DNA of 64,000 nucleotides, taken from positions 62,001 to 126,000 of the forward strand of contig NZ_VRLV01000023.1 of NCBI RefSeq assembly GCF_009760925.1, read 5' to 3'. Shown piece after piece: positions 43,924 through 52,250 of the stretch. Numbering within the stretch: the first letter of the stretch is position 1; each line of letters opens with the position of its first letter. The stretch comes from Nonomuraea typhae. GTDB lineage: Bacteria; Actinomycetota; Actinomycetes; Streptosporangiales; Streptosporangiaceae. The notes beneath the pieces are model-generated. The model was not told where the DNA came from. It ran no database searches and worked only from the letters and a program-made list of their open reading frames with translations. A program made the translations under genes and the position numbers.

Positions 43924-45459
43924 TTAGTCCCCCATGCCGAGACCCAAATCGCTCAGAATGCATTGGGCCGCCGCTCTCCCGCCACCCGTGATTCCGGAAC
44001 CCGGGTGCGTGGAAGGCCCCACGAGATACAGCGACTCCGCCGGCAACCGGTACCCCATATTCGGCAACGGCCGGTATCCCAGGAATTGGAAGATCTGGCT
44101 GCCGAAATGTCCCGGGTCGCCTTTCGGCCACGCGGCGTTGAAACGCTCGCTCTCGTCCGGGCCGTGCACGACGTGGTCCAGCACCTTCGACCAGCTCATG
44201 TTGGTGGTCAGCGCGCAGAAGGCCGTGAAGGACTCCTCGAAGACCTCCCGCCAGCTGCCCGAGGCAAGCTCGGCCGGGACGAAGCTGAGCAGGTAGAGGG
44301 TGTGCCTGCCCTCCGGCGCCCGCGACGGGTCCCACACGCTGGCCACCCCGATGCTCGGCATCATCGAGGCCGGCCGGCCGTACTTGAGCCCGTCGAAAGC
44401 CTGGCGCAGCTCCGGCAGAGGCAGGCAGACCTCCTGGAGCCCGGCGGAGGTGGCTTCGGGGCCGGCGCGGAAGATCGGCGCCTCGGCGAGCGCGAGGTGG
44501 CCGACCAGCAGCACGAAGCCGGCGGGCTTGAGCCGGTCGACCTTGCGCTGCCAGTCGGCGCCGAAGCGGTGCTCGACCAGCTCGGGGATCTGCGCGATGT
44601 TGAGGTTGGCCACCACCGCCTTGCGCGCCCGCAGCACCTCACCCGAGGCCAGCCGTACCCCGCCGGCCCGCTCCCCCTCGAACAGGATGCGCTCGACCGG
44701 CGCGTTGGTGCTGATCACACCGCCGTAAGAGGCCAGCGCCCGGGCGGTGGCCGCCGTGAGCGCCCCGGAGCCGCCCACGGCGAAGCCGAGCCCATAGCGG
44801 TGGATCAGCGGCACCATGATCATGAGGAAGGCGCCGGTGCCGCCTTCCTCGGGCGCGGCCAGGATCTCCGAGACCCAGCGCGCCAGCGCCGCCTTGACCT
44901 TGTCGTGCTCGAACCACTCCTGAGCCACCTCCAGGTGACTCATCAGCAGCACGCGCAGCACCTCCTGGCCGAGCTCGCTCTGGTCGAGCTGGGCGAACAT
45001 GGCGCCCAGCGGCGGCGGAGGCGCGAAGAAGCCGCCCAGGAGCATGTCGAGCACGGGGTCGGCGAACTCGAAGAAGCGCAGGTAGTTGTCGGCGTCGCGC
45101 GGGCTGATCCGGGCGATGGACTCGGCCGTCTTGCGCACGTCGCGGTAGAAGCAGATGGAGTCCCCGTCCGGGAAGACGACGGAGATGCAGGGGTCGGGAT
45201 AGACGTAGCGCAGCCCGTGCCTCGACAGCAGGCCCAGTTCGTCGTCGCGGACGAGCGGGCTGGCCTGGATGAAGATGTGCGCGATGGCGTGCAGGTCGTG
45301 GTGGAAGCCGGGCAGGGTCACCTCCTGGGTGACCGCGCCCCCGCCCACGTACTCCTTGGCCTCAAGGACCAGCACGTCCAGCCCGGCCTTGGCCAGGTAG
45401 GCGGCGGTCGTCAGCCCGTTGTGCCCGCCCCCGACCACGATGACGTCGTGCTCAGCCAT
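43924..45459 (-). CDS. Phytoene-desaturase-like FAD oxidoreductase
   Basis: 511 residues from the ATG at 45459; a GTG at 45471 is possible. FAD motif VIVVGGGHNGLTTAAYLAKAG with ERIL/EAKEYVGGGAV, and C-terminal YLVGPSTHPGSGITGGGRAA, typical of the CrtI/all-trans-retinol-dehydrogenase-like NAD(P)/FAD family. Such enzymes dehydrogenate or isomerise lipophilic substrates. In this locus it probably oxidises the polyketide or a pigment. The stop of the SDR gene lies 13 bp upstream of the start, so they are likely co-transcribed. Confidence 0.9.
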   Translation of the reverse strand: MAEHDVIVVGGGHNGLTTAAYLAKAGLDVLVLEAKEYVGGGAVTQEVTLPGFHHDLHAIAHIFIQASPLVRDDELGLLSRHGLRYVYPDPCISVVFPDGDSICFYRDVRKTAESIARISPRDADNYLRFFEFADPVLDMLLGGFFAPPPPLGAMFAQLDQSELGQEVLRVLLMSHLEVAQEWFEHDKVKAALARWVSEILAAPEEGGTGAFLMIMVPLIHRYGLGFAVGGSGALTAATARALASYGGVISTNAPVERILFEGERAGGVRLASGEVLRARKAVVANLNIAQIPELVEHRFGADWQRKVDRLKPAGFVLLVGHLALAEAPIFRAGPEATSAGLQEVCLPLPELRQAFDGLKYGRPASMMPSIGVASVWDPSRAPEGRHTLYLLSFVPAELASGSWREVFEESFTAFCALTTNMSWSKVLDHVVHGPDESERFNAAWPKGDPGHFGSQIFQFLGYRPLPNMGYRLPAESLYLVGPSTHPGSGITGGGRAAAQCILSDLGLGMGD

Positions 45460-45472
45460 GGCCCCGTCCACC

Positions 45473-46228
45473 TCAGCCCGCCCGGCCCAGCTGGTAGCCG
45501 CCGTCGACGTCCCAGACCGAGCCGGTCACATAAGGACTGGCCGCCGAGTCCAGGAGGGTGAGGATCGGCTCGGCGACCTCCTCGGGCTGCCCGAGCCGCT
45601 TGACCACATTGGTGGCGATCACCGACTCCTCCAGCCCGGTCACGATCTCGGCGGCCGCCCGCAGGCCGGGGGTGTCGACGATGCCCGCGCAGACGGCGTT
45701 GACCCGCACGCCCAGCGGGCCGAGCTCGGCGGCCCAGGTGGGGACCAGATAGTGCAGCGCCGCCTTGGTCGCGCCGTAGATGCCGAGCCCCGGCGCGGGC
45801 TTGCGGGCGATGGAGGAGGTCACCAGGACGGCGGCGGCCGACTCGCTCTTGGCCAGAACCGGCGCGGCCACGCTCATGAGCGCGATCGTCCCGCGCAGGT
45901 TGACCGCGAGCAGGCGATCGACCACCTCCAGCGGCTGGTCCGCCACCCCGCCGGGGATCAGGATCCCGGCGTTGCAGACCAGCAGGTCCAGGCTGCCGTG
46001 GGTGTCCACCGCACGCTCGACGGCGCGCCGGGCGGTCTCCTCCTCCGCCATGTCGCCGCTCACCCACGACACGCGCGGGCCGAGCCGTACCGCCGCGGAC
46101 TGAAGCGGGAACGTGCGCCGCGCCGTGAGCACGACGTTGGCGCCCTGGACTGCCAGGGCCTTGGCCACGGCGTAGCCGATGCCCTCGCTGGCGCCGGTGA
46201 CCAGCGCGGTCTTTCCCTCGAATCGCAT
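45473..46228 (-). CDS. Short-chain dehydrogenase/reductase
   Basis: 251 residues from the ATG at 46228 with GAGGGG upstream; the earlier in-frame GTG (46243) sits inside the ribosome-binding site. Motifs: TGASEGIGYAVAKAL, CNAG, Ser of TSSIARKPAPGLG, YGATK, PGxxxT-like CAGIVDTPGL, and the C-terminal DVDGGYQL. A tailoring ketoreductase or dehydrogenase of the polyketide is the likely job. Operon with the four-helix membrane gene upstream and the FAD oxidoreductase downstream. Confidence 0.93.
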   Translation of the reverse strand: MRFEGKTALVTGASEGIGYAVAKALAVQGANVVLTARRTFPLQSAAVRLGPRVSWVSGDMAEEETARRAVERAVDTHGSLDLLVCNAGILIPGGVADQPLEVVDRLLAVNLRGTIALMSVAAPVLAKSESAAAVLVTSSIARKPAPGLGIYGATKAALHYLVPTWAAELGPLGVRVNAVCAGIVDTPGLRAAAEIVTGLEESVIATNVVKRLGQPEEVAEPILTLLDSAASPYVTGSVWDVDGGYQLGRAG

Positions 46229-46239
46229 CTCGTGTCCCC

Positions 46240-46716
46240 TCACTCGGCCCGGCCGGGAGCGCCGGCCAGGACGCGCGGCTTTCGGCGGATGCGGCCCGTC
46301 AGCCGCAAGCCGTCGCGGAAGTTAAGGCTGACCAGGGTGATGTTGACCCCGCCGCCGATGAACTCGACCATCTGGATCAGATAGAACGTGGTGCCGAAGG
46401 AGCCGTCGGCGGCCATGCGCTGCAGCACGATCGCGCATGGGACCAGGACGCCCAGGCCGATGACGGCGGTGACGGCGATGCGCTTCTGCTTGGTCTTGAT
46501 CGCCGGCCCGCGGGCCTTGCCGGCGAGCACGCGGCCGGAGCCGCCGGTCGCCGCCATGCTGAGGACCAGCACGACGACGCCGATCAGGATCGCCGTCTTG
46601 ACGGTCGAGATCAGCCGATGATCGCCGATGAGCTCGGCGACCACGGAGGAGAGCATGAACAGTGCGATGAGCGCCAGTGCCAGCGCCCCGAACGCGGCGT
46701 GCATCCGCCTTTTCAC
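46240..46716 (-). CDS. Four-helix membrane protein of unknown function
   Basis: 158 residues; GTG at 46716 overlaps the MarR stop by 1 nt (TAGTG) and has GGGAGG 5 nt upstream. Four hydrophobic helices: AAFGALALALIALFMLSSVV, TAILIGVVVLVLSMAA, IAVTAVIGLGVLVPCAIVL and a C-terminal TTFYLIQMVEFIGGGVNITL. Charged loops RGPAIKTKQKR and RIRRKPR. I do not know this family; position suggests a membrane component for the PKS tailoring group or a MarR-controlled protein. Confidence 0.8.
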   Translation of the reverse strand: MKRRMHAAFGALALALIALFMLSSVVAELIGDHRLISTVKTAILIGVVVLVLSMAATGGSGRVLAGKARGPAIKTKQKRIAVTAVIGLGVLVPCAIVLQRMAADGSFGTTFYLIQMVEFIGGGVNITLVSLNFRDGLRLTGRIRRKPRVLAGAPGRAE

Positions 46717-47174
46717 TACTGCCTCCCGAGGGCTCCGGTCATATCGAGGTTTCGGTCGATCTGACCGAGGATGCGTTTGAAGAGATTCAGGTCGTCTTCC
46801 ACGAGCCCCTCCAGGACCCGCTCGAGCAGGGACTCCGCCAGCGGCACCAGCTGATCGCGGAGCTTGGCGCCTTCGGTCGTGGCGTAGATGCGGTAGGTCC
46901 GCCGGTCGTGCTCGTCCTGCCGCCGGTGGATGAGCCCGTCGCGTTCCAGCACCTCGATCATGCGGGTGACGTTGGTCTTGTCCTTGAAGGTCAGCTCGGC
47001 CAGCTGGACCTGTGACAGACCGCCCTGCTCCCACACCCTGTTGAGCAAAGCCCACTGCTCGGCGGTCACCGGGTGCCCGTGCAGGCGGAACTCCCGCTGC
47101 AGGGCGCGCTTGAGGTTCACCGCCGTGCGGTTGATGAGGAACCCGACCGACTCGTCCAGAACGAAGTGCGTCAT
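46716..47174 (-). CDS. MarR family regulator
   Basis: 152 residues. Dimer helix, then winged HTH: VTAEQWALLNRVWEQGGL, SQVQLAELTFKDKTNVTRMIEVLERDGLIHR and wing DEHDRRTYRIYAT. First gene of a minus-strand unit with the membrane protein, SDR and FAD oxidoreductase. Probably senses a cluster intermediate. Repeats in the upstream region are candidate sites. Confidence 0.92.
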   Translation of the reverse strand: MTHFVLDESVGFLINRTAVNLKRALQREFRLHGHPVTAEQWALLNRVWEQGGLSQVQLAELTFKDKTNVTRMIEVLERDGLIHRRQDEHDRRTYRIYATTEGAKLRDQLVPLAESLLERVLEGLVEDDLNLFKRILGQIDRNLDMTGALGRQ

Positions 47175-47197
47175 CTAACCTTCACTAACTGGTGGTC

Positions 47198-47223
47198 ATA
47201 GCAACCGTGGATATAGCAACTAT
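47198..47223. promoter_or_regulatory. Repeat motif upstream of MarR
   Basis: ATAGCAAC occurs at 47198-47205 and again at 47213-47220 (15 bp apart); the second forms ATAG-CAA-CTAT with the next bases. AT-richer than surroundings. A MarR operator candidate. Confidence 0.5.
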
Positions 47224-47278
47224 TGGACCGTAGGCCGCCCGGACGCGTGACGTCAAGGCTTCACCGACGCGAGAAGCC

Positions 47279-47560
47279 ATCGAGACGCCTCTGCTGATCC
47301 TCCGGCTGGCCGACACGGTGCCGGCCCGGCGGCCGATCACCGTCCGGGACCTGCTCAGCTCACGTGCCCGAGGGGAAGATCGGCCGGTTCCCCGCGCTGT
47401 ATGCCCCCAACCCGCAGAGTGGCGAGTTCCACGTGTGGGACGAGCCGGTGGGCGGACGCTGGAGCTCGCCGCCGGCCTTCCAGGGCAGCGGCGGGGACCT
47501 CGTCTCCACCGCGGACGACTACCGCGCCTACTTCCAGATGCCTTGCCGTCCGGGGAACGC
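47279..47560 (+). pseudogene. Beta-lactamase (serine hydrolase)-family remnant
   Basis: ETPLLILRLADTVPARRPITVRDLLSS matches the region before the conserved HxxSHxxG/GYSN part of class C beta-lactamase-like proteins. After a frame change near 47365 comes KIGRFPALYAPN, VWDEPVGGRWSSPPAFQGSGGDLVSTADDYRAY. The SxxK and YxN motifs are lost by internal deletion. The stop is beyond the loss of homology. It cannot be functional. Confidence 0.7.
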
Positions 47561-47562
47561 GG

Positions 47563-48147
47563 TTACGGGGTGTGCGCGGCGCGCCGGCGCTGTTTGTCGC
47601 GGTAGCGGCGGGCCTTCACGATGCTGCCGCAGCCGCGCATGCTGCACCAGCGCGCCGTGCGGTTGCGCGACTCGTCGTAGAACAGCCATCGGCACTCGGG
47701 GTTGTCGCACGACTTCAGCCGCGTCCACGTCTTCGTGAGCACGGCCTCGTGCACGGCGGCCGCGAGCGCGGCGATGACGCCCCCGGCCCCGTCCTCGCTT
47801 GGCCGGTTGGAGGCGACCAAAGAGCCATGCCGCACGTCGAGACGGACGGAGGCGGCGTGCGGCGCGGTGAGATCGTTGAACGCATCGACGACCTCGCGAG
47901 GCGGCTGCTCACCCATGGTGTTGGCCGCGGCCATCTCGCGCAGGGCATCACGGAGGTTCCGTAGCGCCGACAGGTCGCGTGCGGTTATCGGCCGGCCCTT
48001 GCTCAGCATCCCCTCAGCGGCCAGCCAGGCGGTGGCGGCTTCCACGTCGGCCAGGGCGTCGCGGCCGTTGTAGATGTCGTGGGTGTCCACGAACCGGCGT
48101 ACCGATTCCAGCGCGCCGGGCGCCGCGTTGCCGGGATCGTCGTTCAC
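47563..48147 (-). CDS. CGNR zinc-finger (ABATE-type) protein
   Basis: 194 residues, GTG start with AAGGAGG upstream. An N-terminal ABATE-like helical domain (VRRFVDTHDIYNGRDALAD, LRNLRDALREMAAA) and a C-terminal treble-clef zinc ribbon CDNPECRWLFYDESRN, WCSMRGCGSIVKARRYRDKQ. The usual CGNR reads CGSI here, a small deviation. Thought to be a DNA/RNA-binding stress regulator; the target is unknown. The gene ends 3 bp from the decayed beta-lactamase gene. Confidence 0.88.
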   Translation of the reverse strand: MNDDPGNAAPGALESVRRFVDTHDIYNGRDALADVEAATAWLAAEGMLSKGRPITARDLSALRNLRDALREMAAANTMGEQPPREVVDAFNDLTAPHAASVRLDVRHGSLVASNRPSEDGAGGVIAALAAAVHEAVLTKTWTRLKSCDNPECRWLFYDESRNRTARWCSMRGCGSIVKARRYRDKQRRRAAHTP

Positions 48148-48289
48148 GTTGAAGCCTCCTTGGCCGCGCCCTCATCACCATCGTATGCCACTTGACGGTA
48201 ACGACCTCATGTGCTTAACGTCACCACTGTAGCTCTTTTGAAGGTGACGCCCGAGAGGGGCTGCGAACCCGGAAGGAAGAGGCGCCCAC

Positions 48290-48641
48290 ATGACGGGATT
48301 CACGACGGCACCGCTCACCCTCGAGACCAGGAAGGACTTCGAGCAGGTCATGGGCTCGAACGGGGGCGCGCGCGGATGCTGGTGCATGCACTCGGCTGCA
48401 GGCGAAGATGATCGGCGCCGCGTGCGATTTCGCCGCCGAGAACGGGCAGCACGTCGTCGAAGGCTTCCCCGTCGATCCCGGGCCAGGACAGGTCGCGGGC
48501 GCGGACAATGCGATGACCGGCATCGCATCGGCCTTCCGCGAAGCCGGGTTCACCGAGGTGGCCCGCCGCAAGAAGGACCGCCCGGCGATGCGCCGCATCG
48601 CCGCCGACGGCTCGATTCCTCGACGCGGTCCCGGTAGGTGA
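48290..48641 (+). pseudogene. GNAT acetyltransferase remnant
   Basis: The start reads MTGFTTAPLTLETRKDFEQVMGSNGGARGCWCMH, then jumps frame near 48400 to IGAACDFAAENGQHVVEGFPVDP, GIASAFREAGFTEVARRKK. The acetyl-CoA binding motif (Q/RxxGxG/A) between them is deleted. Family identification is good; frame disruption and missing core make it a remnant. Confidence 0.7.
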
Positions 48642-48710
48642 TGCGAGGTCGCCGCGTCCGGTCCTTCACACCCAACTGCTCGATGTCTACGGCCACCGTA
48701 CGGCAGGCCG

Positions 48711-49169
48711 TCATGCGCGCGAGCCCTGCCGCCAGAGCGAGACCACCGCGACGAGCCCGGCCAGGCAGGGCAGCAGGGTGAGCACCCCGAACGTGGGCGG
48801 TACGACGACGTCGTAGGGCGCCCCGCCCAGCGTGAGGGTCACCAGTGACATCAGGACGGCGAGGCCGAGGGCGGCGGTCGAGCCGATGCGGGCCCACCGC
48901 CTCCCCTTGCGGACGGCCCGGATGGTCACCAGCCAGCAGATGATGCCCAGCACCCCGGTGATGCCGAGGAAGAGCGCGATCGCGTTCCGGTCGCCCGCTA
49001 TCTGGCCGGGACTCCACGCGGGGTAGGCGTCGCGCACGTGGCGAGTCAGCGTGTCGACGGTGAGAATGTCCGCCAGCGGCGCCAGCGTGGCGACGATCGT
49101 CAGCGCCAGCCCTGCGTACATCGCGGCCGGGCGGCGGGCTCCAGCCGGACGGTTCCTGATCGTGCTCAT
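48711..49169 (-). CDS. Four-helix membrane protein
   Basis: 152 residues from the ATG at 49169 with GGGAGC upstream. Four hydrophobic segments (MYAGLALTIVATLAPLADIL, AIALFLGITGVLGIICWLVTI, TAALGLAVLMSLVTLTLGG, VLTLLPCLAGLVAVVSLW). Motif VRKGRRWARIGST between helices 2 and 3 resembles small actinobacterial membrane proteins of unknown role. Divergent from TetR with paired operators, so probably its target. Confidence 0.78.
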   Translation of the reverse strand: MSTIRNRPAGARRPAAMYAGLALTIVATLAPLADILTVDTLTRHVRDAYPAWSPGQIAGDRNAIALFLGITGVLGIICWLVTIRAVRKGRRWARIGSTAALGLAVLMSLVTLTLGGAPYDVVVPPTFGVLTLLPCLAGLVAVVSLWRQGSRA

Positions 49170-49188
49170 GACGTGCTCCCTTCCAAAT

Positions 49189-49233
49189 CCTACGCTGTAG
49201 GTTTTCGTGGACACGCTAAATTCTACGGCGTAG
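49189..49233. promoter_or_regulatory. Two CTACG/CGTAG palindromes, TetR operator candidates
   Basis: CCTACGCTGTAGG (49189-49201) and CTACGGCGTAG (49223-49233) are near-identical small palindromes between the membrane-protein gene and divergent TetR. Their centres are about 33 bp apart. Probably TetR binding sites. Confidence 0.7.
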
Positions 49234-49258
49234 GTTTGGCAAGCGAGAGGAGCGGACG

Positions 49259-49930
49259 ATGGCCAGACGCTCGCAGGGCACCTCGGCAGGTCTCGACCGC
49301 GGCCGCATCGCCGCGGCGGCCCTCGCGCTCGTCGACCGCGACGGTCTCGAACGGTTCGGGGTACGGCGGCTCGCCGAGGAACTGGGCGTCGACCCGATGT
49401 CGATCTATCACCACATCAAAGGCAAGGCGGCGCTGCTGGACGCGGTGTCCGAGGCCGTTCTCTCCGAGGTCGACGGCGCCGCGGGCGGCACCCGAGGCGG
49501 CTGGGAGGAAGTCTCACGACGTACGGCACACGCCTACCGCGACATGGCCTACCGGCACCCCGAGGTGGTACCACTGCTGGCCACGCGCGCCCAGACCTCG
49601 GCGGCGGCGATCCGCTCCCTGGAGCGACTGGTCGCCGCGATGCGCGCGGACGGGCTGCCCGACCAGGTGGTCGCCGACGCGCCGCTCACCCTGTTCGGCT
49701 TCCTCAACGGATACCTGCTGGCGGTCCTCAACGGCGAGGCCGGAGCCGGCCCGCCGCCGCTGGACCCGGCCGACTACCCGACGATGAGCTCCCTGGCTTC
49801 CCTGCAGGCCGGCTTCGGCTCGGCGGAGGAGTTCGACCGGATGCTCGACACCGTCCTCGCCGGAATTCGGGACGGCGCCGGCCGGCAGCGAACCCGGCGA
49901 GAGCGACCGACGACGCGCGAGCCCGGCTGA
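49259..49930 (+). CDS. TetR family regulator (TetR_C domain)
   Basis: 223 residues. HTH (LDRGRIAAAALALVDRDGLERF, VRRLAEELGVDPMSIYHHIKGKAAL) of the tetracycline-repressor-like subfamily, followed by a C-terminal ligand domain (LFGFLNGYLLAVL). The ATG is preceded by GAGAGGAGCG. Paired palindromes upstream suggest repression of itself and the divergent membrane gene. Confidence 0.93.
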   Translation: MARRSQGTSAGLDRGRIAAAALALVDRDGLERFGVRRLAEELGVDPMSIYHHIKGKAALLDAVSEAVLSEVDGAAGGTRGGWEEVSRRTAHAYRDMAYRHPEVVPLLATRAQTSAAAIRSLERLVAAMRADGLPDQVVADAPLTLFGFLNGYLLAVLNGEAGAGPPPLDPADYPTMSSLASLQAGFGSAEEFDRMLDTVLAGIRDGAGRQRTRRERPTTREPG

Positions 49931-50046
49931 GGGCGGTGACGGGTGAGGTAGCCGGTCTCGCCGGTCGATCGCGAGCACGCGTGCGCTAGATCACACCTGG
50001 CCTTGCGGAGACGCGGCGTCGTCCTAAGCCGGCACGGGCGGAATGG

Positions 50047-50406
50047 TCATTCCTGGATCCTCCTGCACACGCCGCCCGTCCGGCCCGTGGCGCTGGCGCC
50101 GCTTGCATCGGTGACGGCGATCTGGACATCGAAGGACCGGCCCACCACGCAGCCGACCCGCAAGGTGGATGAGTCTCTGAAGAAGGGCTGTTCCACTCCG
50201 TTGACCTTCCACGTGATGCCGAACGGCGGCGTCCCGTCGATCGTCGCGGTGCAGACGATGAGAGCGGCACCGGAGTCGCAGTCGAAGTAGGAGATGCCGG
50301 CGGTCCTCGACGAGAAGTCCGCGGCGACGGCGGGCGCGGCTCCCGTGAACAGACCTCCGACTACTGCGGCCAGCAGCATGAAGATGGCTATGGTTCGTCG
50401 GCGCAT
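50047..50406 (-). CDS. Small secreted Ig-like protein
   Basis: 119 residues. Signal peptide (MRRRTIAIFMLLAAVVGGLF, ending PAVA), then a ~90-residue beta domain with Cys (YFDCDSG, VCTATIDG, RVGCVVG, GGVCRR), DGTPPFGITWKVNGV and SFDVQIAVTDASGASATG, as in Ig-like folds. Unknown function. Resembles the other small exported proteins of the window in size and Cys content. Confidence 0.75.
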   Translation of the reverse strand: MRRRTIAIFMLLAAVVGGLFTGAAPAVAADFSSRTAGISYFDCDSGAALIVCTATIDGTPPFGITWKVNGVEQPFFRDSSTLRVGCVVGRSFDVQIAVTDASGASATGRTGGVCRRIQE

Positions 50407-50588
50407 CTGATCTCCTCATCAGGTAGATGCTGGTTGATGGTGAGTTGTCCTCGATGGACGACGTAAGTACTACGCTCGCCGGGCATTCACGGATCACCGA
50501 TTCCAGCACCCGCCCTGGGGCTTCAACACGCCCGAAACCATGGGGACCGGTTCCGCCGACCCGTAGGCCGACGGAACCGCTACGCGGG

Positions 50589-50753
50589 TTAGATCTCGTA
50601 GCAGATGCGCTCGTTGCTGCAGCTCTGGATGGTGACGCCGCCGCGCTCACCTGCGGTGTCGGCCTGGGCCGGAGCCGAGGCGAGCGTCAGCGCGCCGCCG
50701 ACGGCCACGGTGGTGAGGGCTGAGGCGACGAGCAGCTTGACCTTGCTGGTCAT
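50589..50753 (-). CDS. 54-residue secreted peptide
   Basis: Short gene found by reading the minus strand: ATG at 50753 with AGGAAG upstream. Signal peptide MTSKVKLLVASALTTVAVGG, ALTLASAPAQA, then a ~23-residue mature part DTAGERGGVTIQSCSNERIC with Tyr-Glu-Ile at the end and two Cys five residues apart that could form a small loop. No family recognised. Clear signal peptide and ribosome-binding site support expression. Confidence 0.65.
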   Translation of the reverse strand: MTSKVKLLVASALTTVAVGGALTLASAPAQADTAGERGGVTIQSCSNERICYEI

Positions 50754-50964
50754 GGAGTCTTCCTATCTGTTCCGGCCACCCCGGTCGGGTGGCTCGGAGT
50801 CAGCTGACACCCGCCCCATTGATGGGACATCGACACTCATGCCGGCCGGCGTCAGGACGGCGTCGCGGCGCCGTCATGGCGGCGTGAAGACGGCTGTCCA
50901 GGGCGTTTAGCTGACATTTAGGTCGCGGCTTCATCGACGAGCACGGCTGATCATCATAGGGATC

Positions 50965-51861
50965 TCAAGATTCCGGCAAAGACGCCTTCTCACGCTGGAA
51001 ATGCCACAACAGCATCGACGGCGTCCCCGCGATCGCCGCGTGCGCCGCCTCGGGCGCCAGGTCGCGCAGGGCCCACGGCCACACATCCCACGACTGCAGA
51101 ACCTCGCTTCGCTCGCCGGGCCGGCCCGGCGGGTGCAGGGGCTCCTCGCACCGCCGTACCCGGAGTCCGGCCGCGAGCGCGGCTCGCAGGTAGTCGCCGA
51201 CCAGGTGGCGGTAGGTGGCCACCCGTCCCGGACGGCCGTCGGGCAGCCGCACCGGCGGGACCACCCCCAGGGCCACGCCCTCGGGATGGATGTCGGCCAG
51301 CACCAGATGCCCGCCAGGCCGCAGCACCCGGGCGAATTCGGCCAGCGTCGGGCCCAGCGCGGGCACATGTGTCAACGCCAACGAGCAGACCACCAGGTCA
51401 ACGGACTCGTCGGGCATGGGCAGCGACGACAGGTCCCCCAGCTCGAACTCCGCCTGCGGCGCCCGCAGGCGGGCCCGCTCCAGCATGTCGGGCGAGCTGT
51501 CCAGGCCGCGCACCCGATGGCCGCGCCCGGCCAGATACGCTGCGATCCTGCCGGTGCCGCACGCCGCGTCCAGAGCGTCGCCGACCGGCAGCGCGTCGAC
51601 GATCTCCCTGATGAAGGGCTCGTCGAGGTCGAACGAAGCGTTGGGCCCGTCGTAGGTCTGCGCCCAGATCCGGTAACCCTCCACGGTATCCACGGAGGCG
51701 ACCTCGACAGCGGCGCCGGAAAGGGAGTCGCCGTCGAGGAACGTGCGAATCTCGGCCAGGCGCCTTTCGATGAACGCGCGGTCGTGCTCGCCGGCGTAGG
51801 CCCGCATCAGCGCGATGCCCTCAAGTCCGAGCACGTACGCCAGAGGATGCTCGTAGATCAC
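50965..51861 (-). CDS. Class I SAM-dependent methyltransferase
   Basis: 298 residues. A ~70-residue N-terminal extension (HPLAYVLGLEGIALMRAYAG) precedes the Methyltransf_11-type fold: motif I ALDAACGTGRIAAYLAGRG, acidic GLDSSPDML, motif II DLVVCSLALTHVP, and RVLRPGGHLVLADIHPEG. Substrate unknown. The N-terminal helical extension is unlike plain type-11 proteins. Flanked by a small secreted peptide gene and a second AfsR-like gene. Confidence 0.9.
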   Translation of the reverse strand: MIYEHPLAYVLGLEGIALMRAYAGEHDRAFIERRLAEIRTFLDGDSLSGAAVEVASVDTVEGYRIWAQTYDGPNASFDLDEPFIREIVDALPVGDALDAACGTGRIAAYLAGRGHRVRGLDSSPDMLERARLRAPQAEFELGDLSSLPMPDESVDLVVCSLALTHVPALGPTLAEFARVLRPGGHLVLADIHPEGVALGVVPPVRLPDGRPGRVATYRHLVGDYLRAALAAGLRVRRCEEPLHPPGRPGERSEVLQSWDVWPWALRDLAPEAAHAAIAGTPSMLLWHFQREKASLPES

Positions 51862-52250
51862 CGCGACACGCTAACGGCGGCCGCTGCGGGCAGGCTACCG
51901 AATTTCCCCTCAGGGACACGATGCGGGCGTGGAGGGCGGTGAGCGCATTCCGGTAGGCGCCGACCGGGTAGAACTCACCCAACCCCCGCAGGCCGGTTGC
52001 CGGGTCCTCATGGTCAGGGCCGGCGGGATCGTGAAGGCGGTGAACACCGCGCCGCCGATCTGCTGCATGACGCGCACCTGTTTCCCTGATCGCCGCGGTC
52101 GCCTGGGCCGCGGAGCGAACCCCGGCGCAGGGCGAGCACCTGCCGGCCGTCATGCTCGACGGACTCCGGCAGCCGACCGTGGAATGCCGTAATTCAGCTG
52201 GGCGGTAGGGTGATCGTCCTTGCCGTGAAGGATGACGGGGGTGCGCGGGC
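51862..52250. other. Intergenic region, no gene seen
   Basis: About 390 bp between the methyltransferase start and the AfsR-like gene. Minus-strand frame has MQQIGGAVFTAFTIPPALTM, a hydrophobic piece that I could not assign. Nothing else supportable. Confidence 0.4.
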
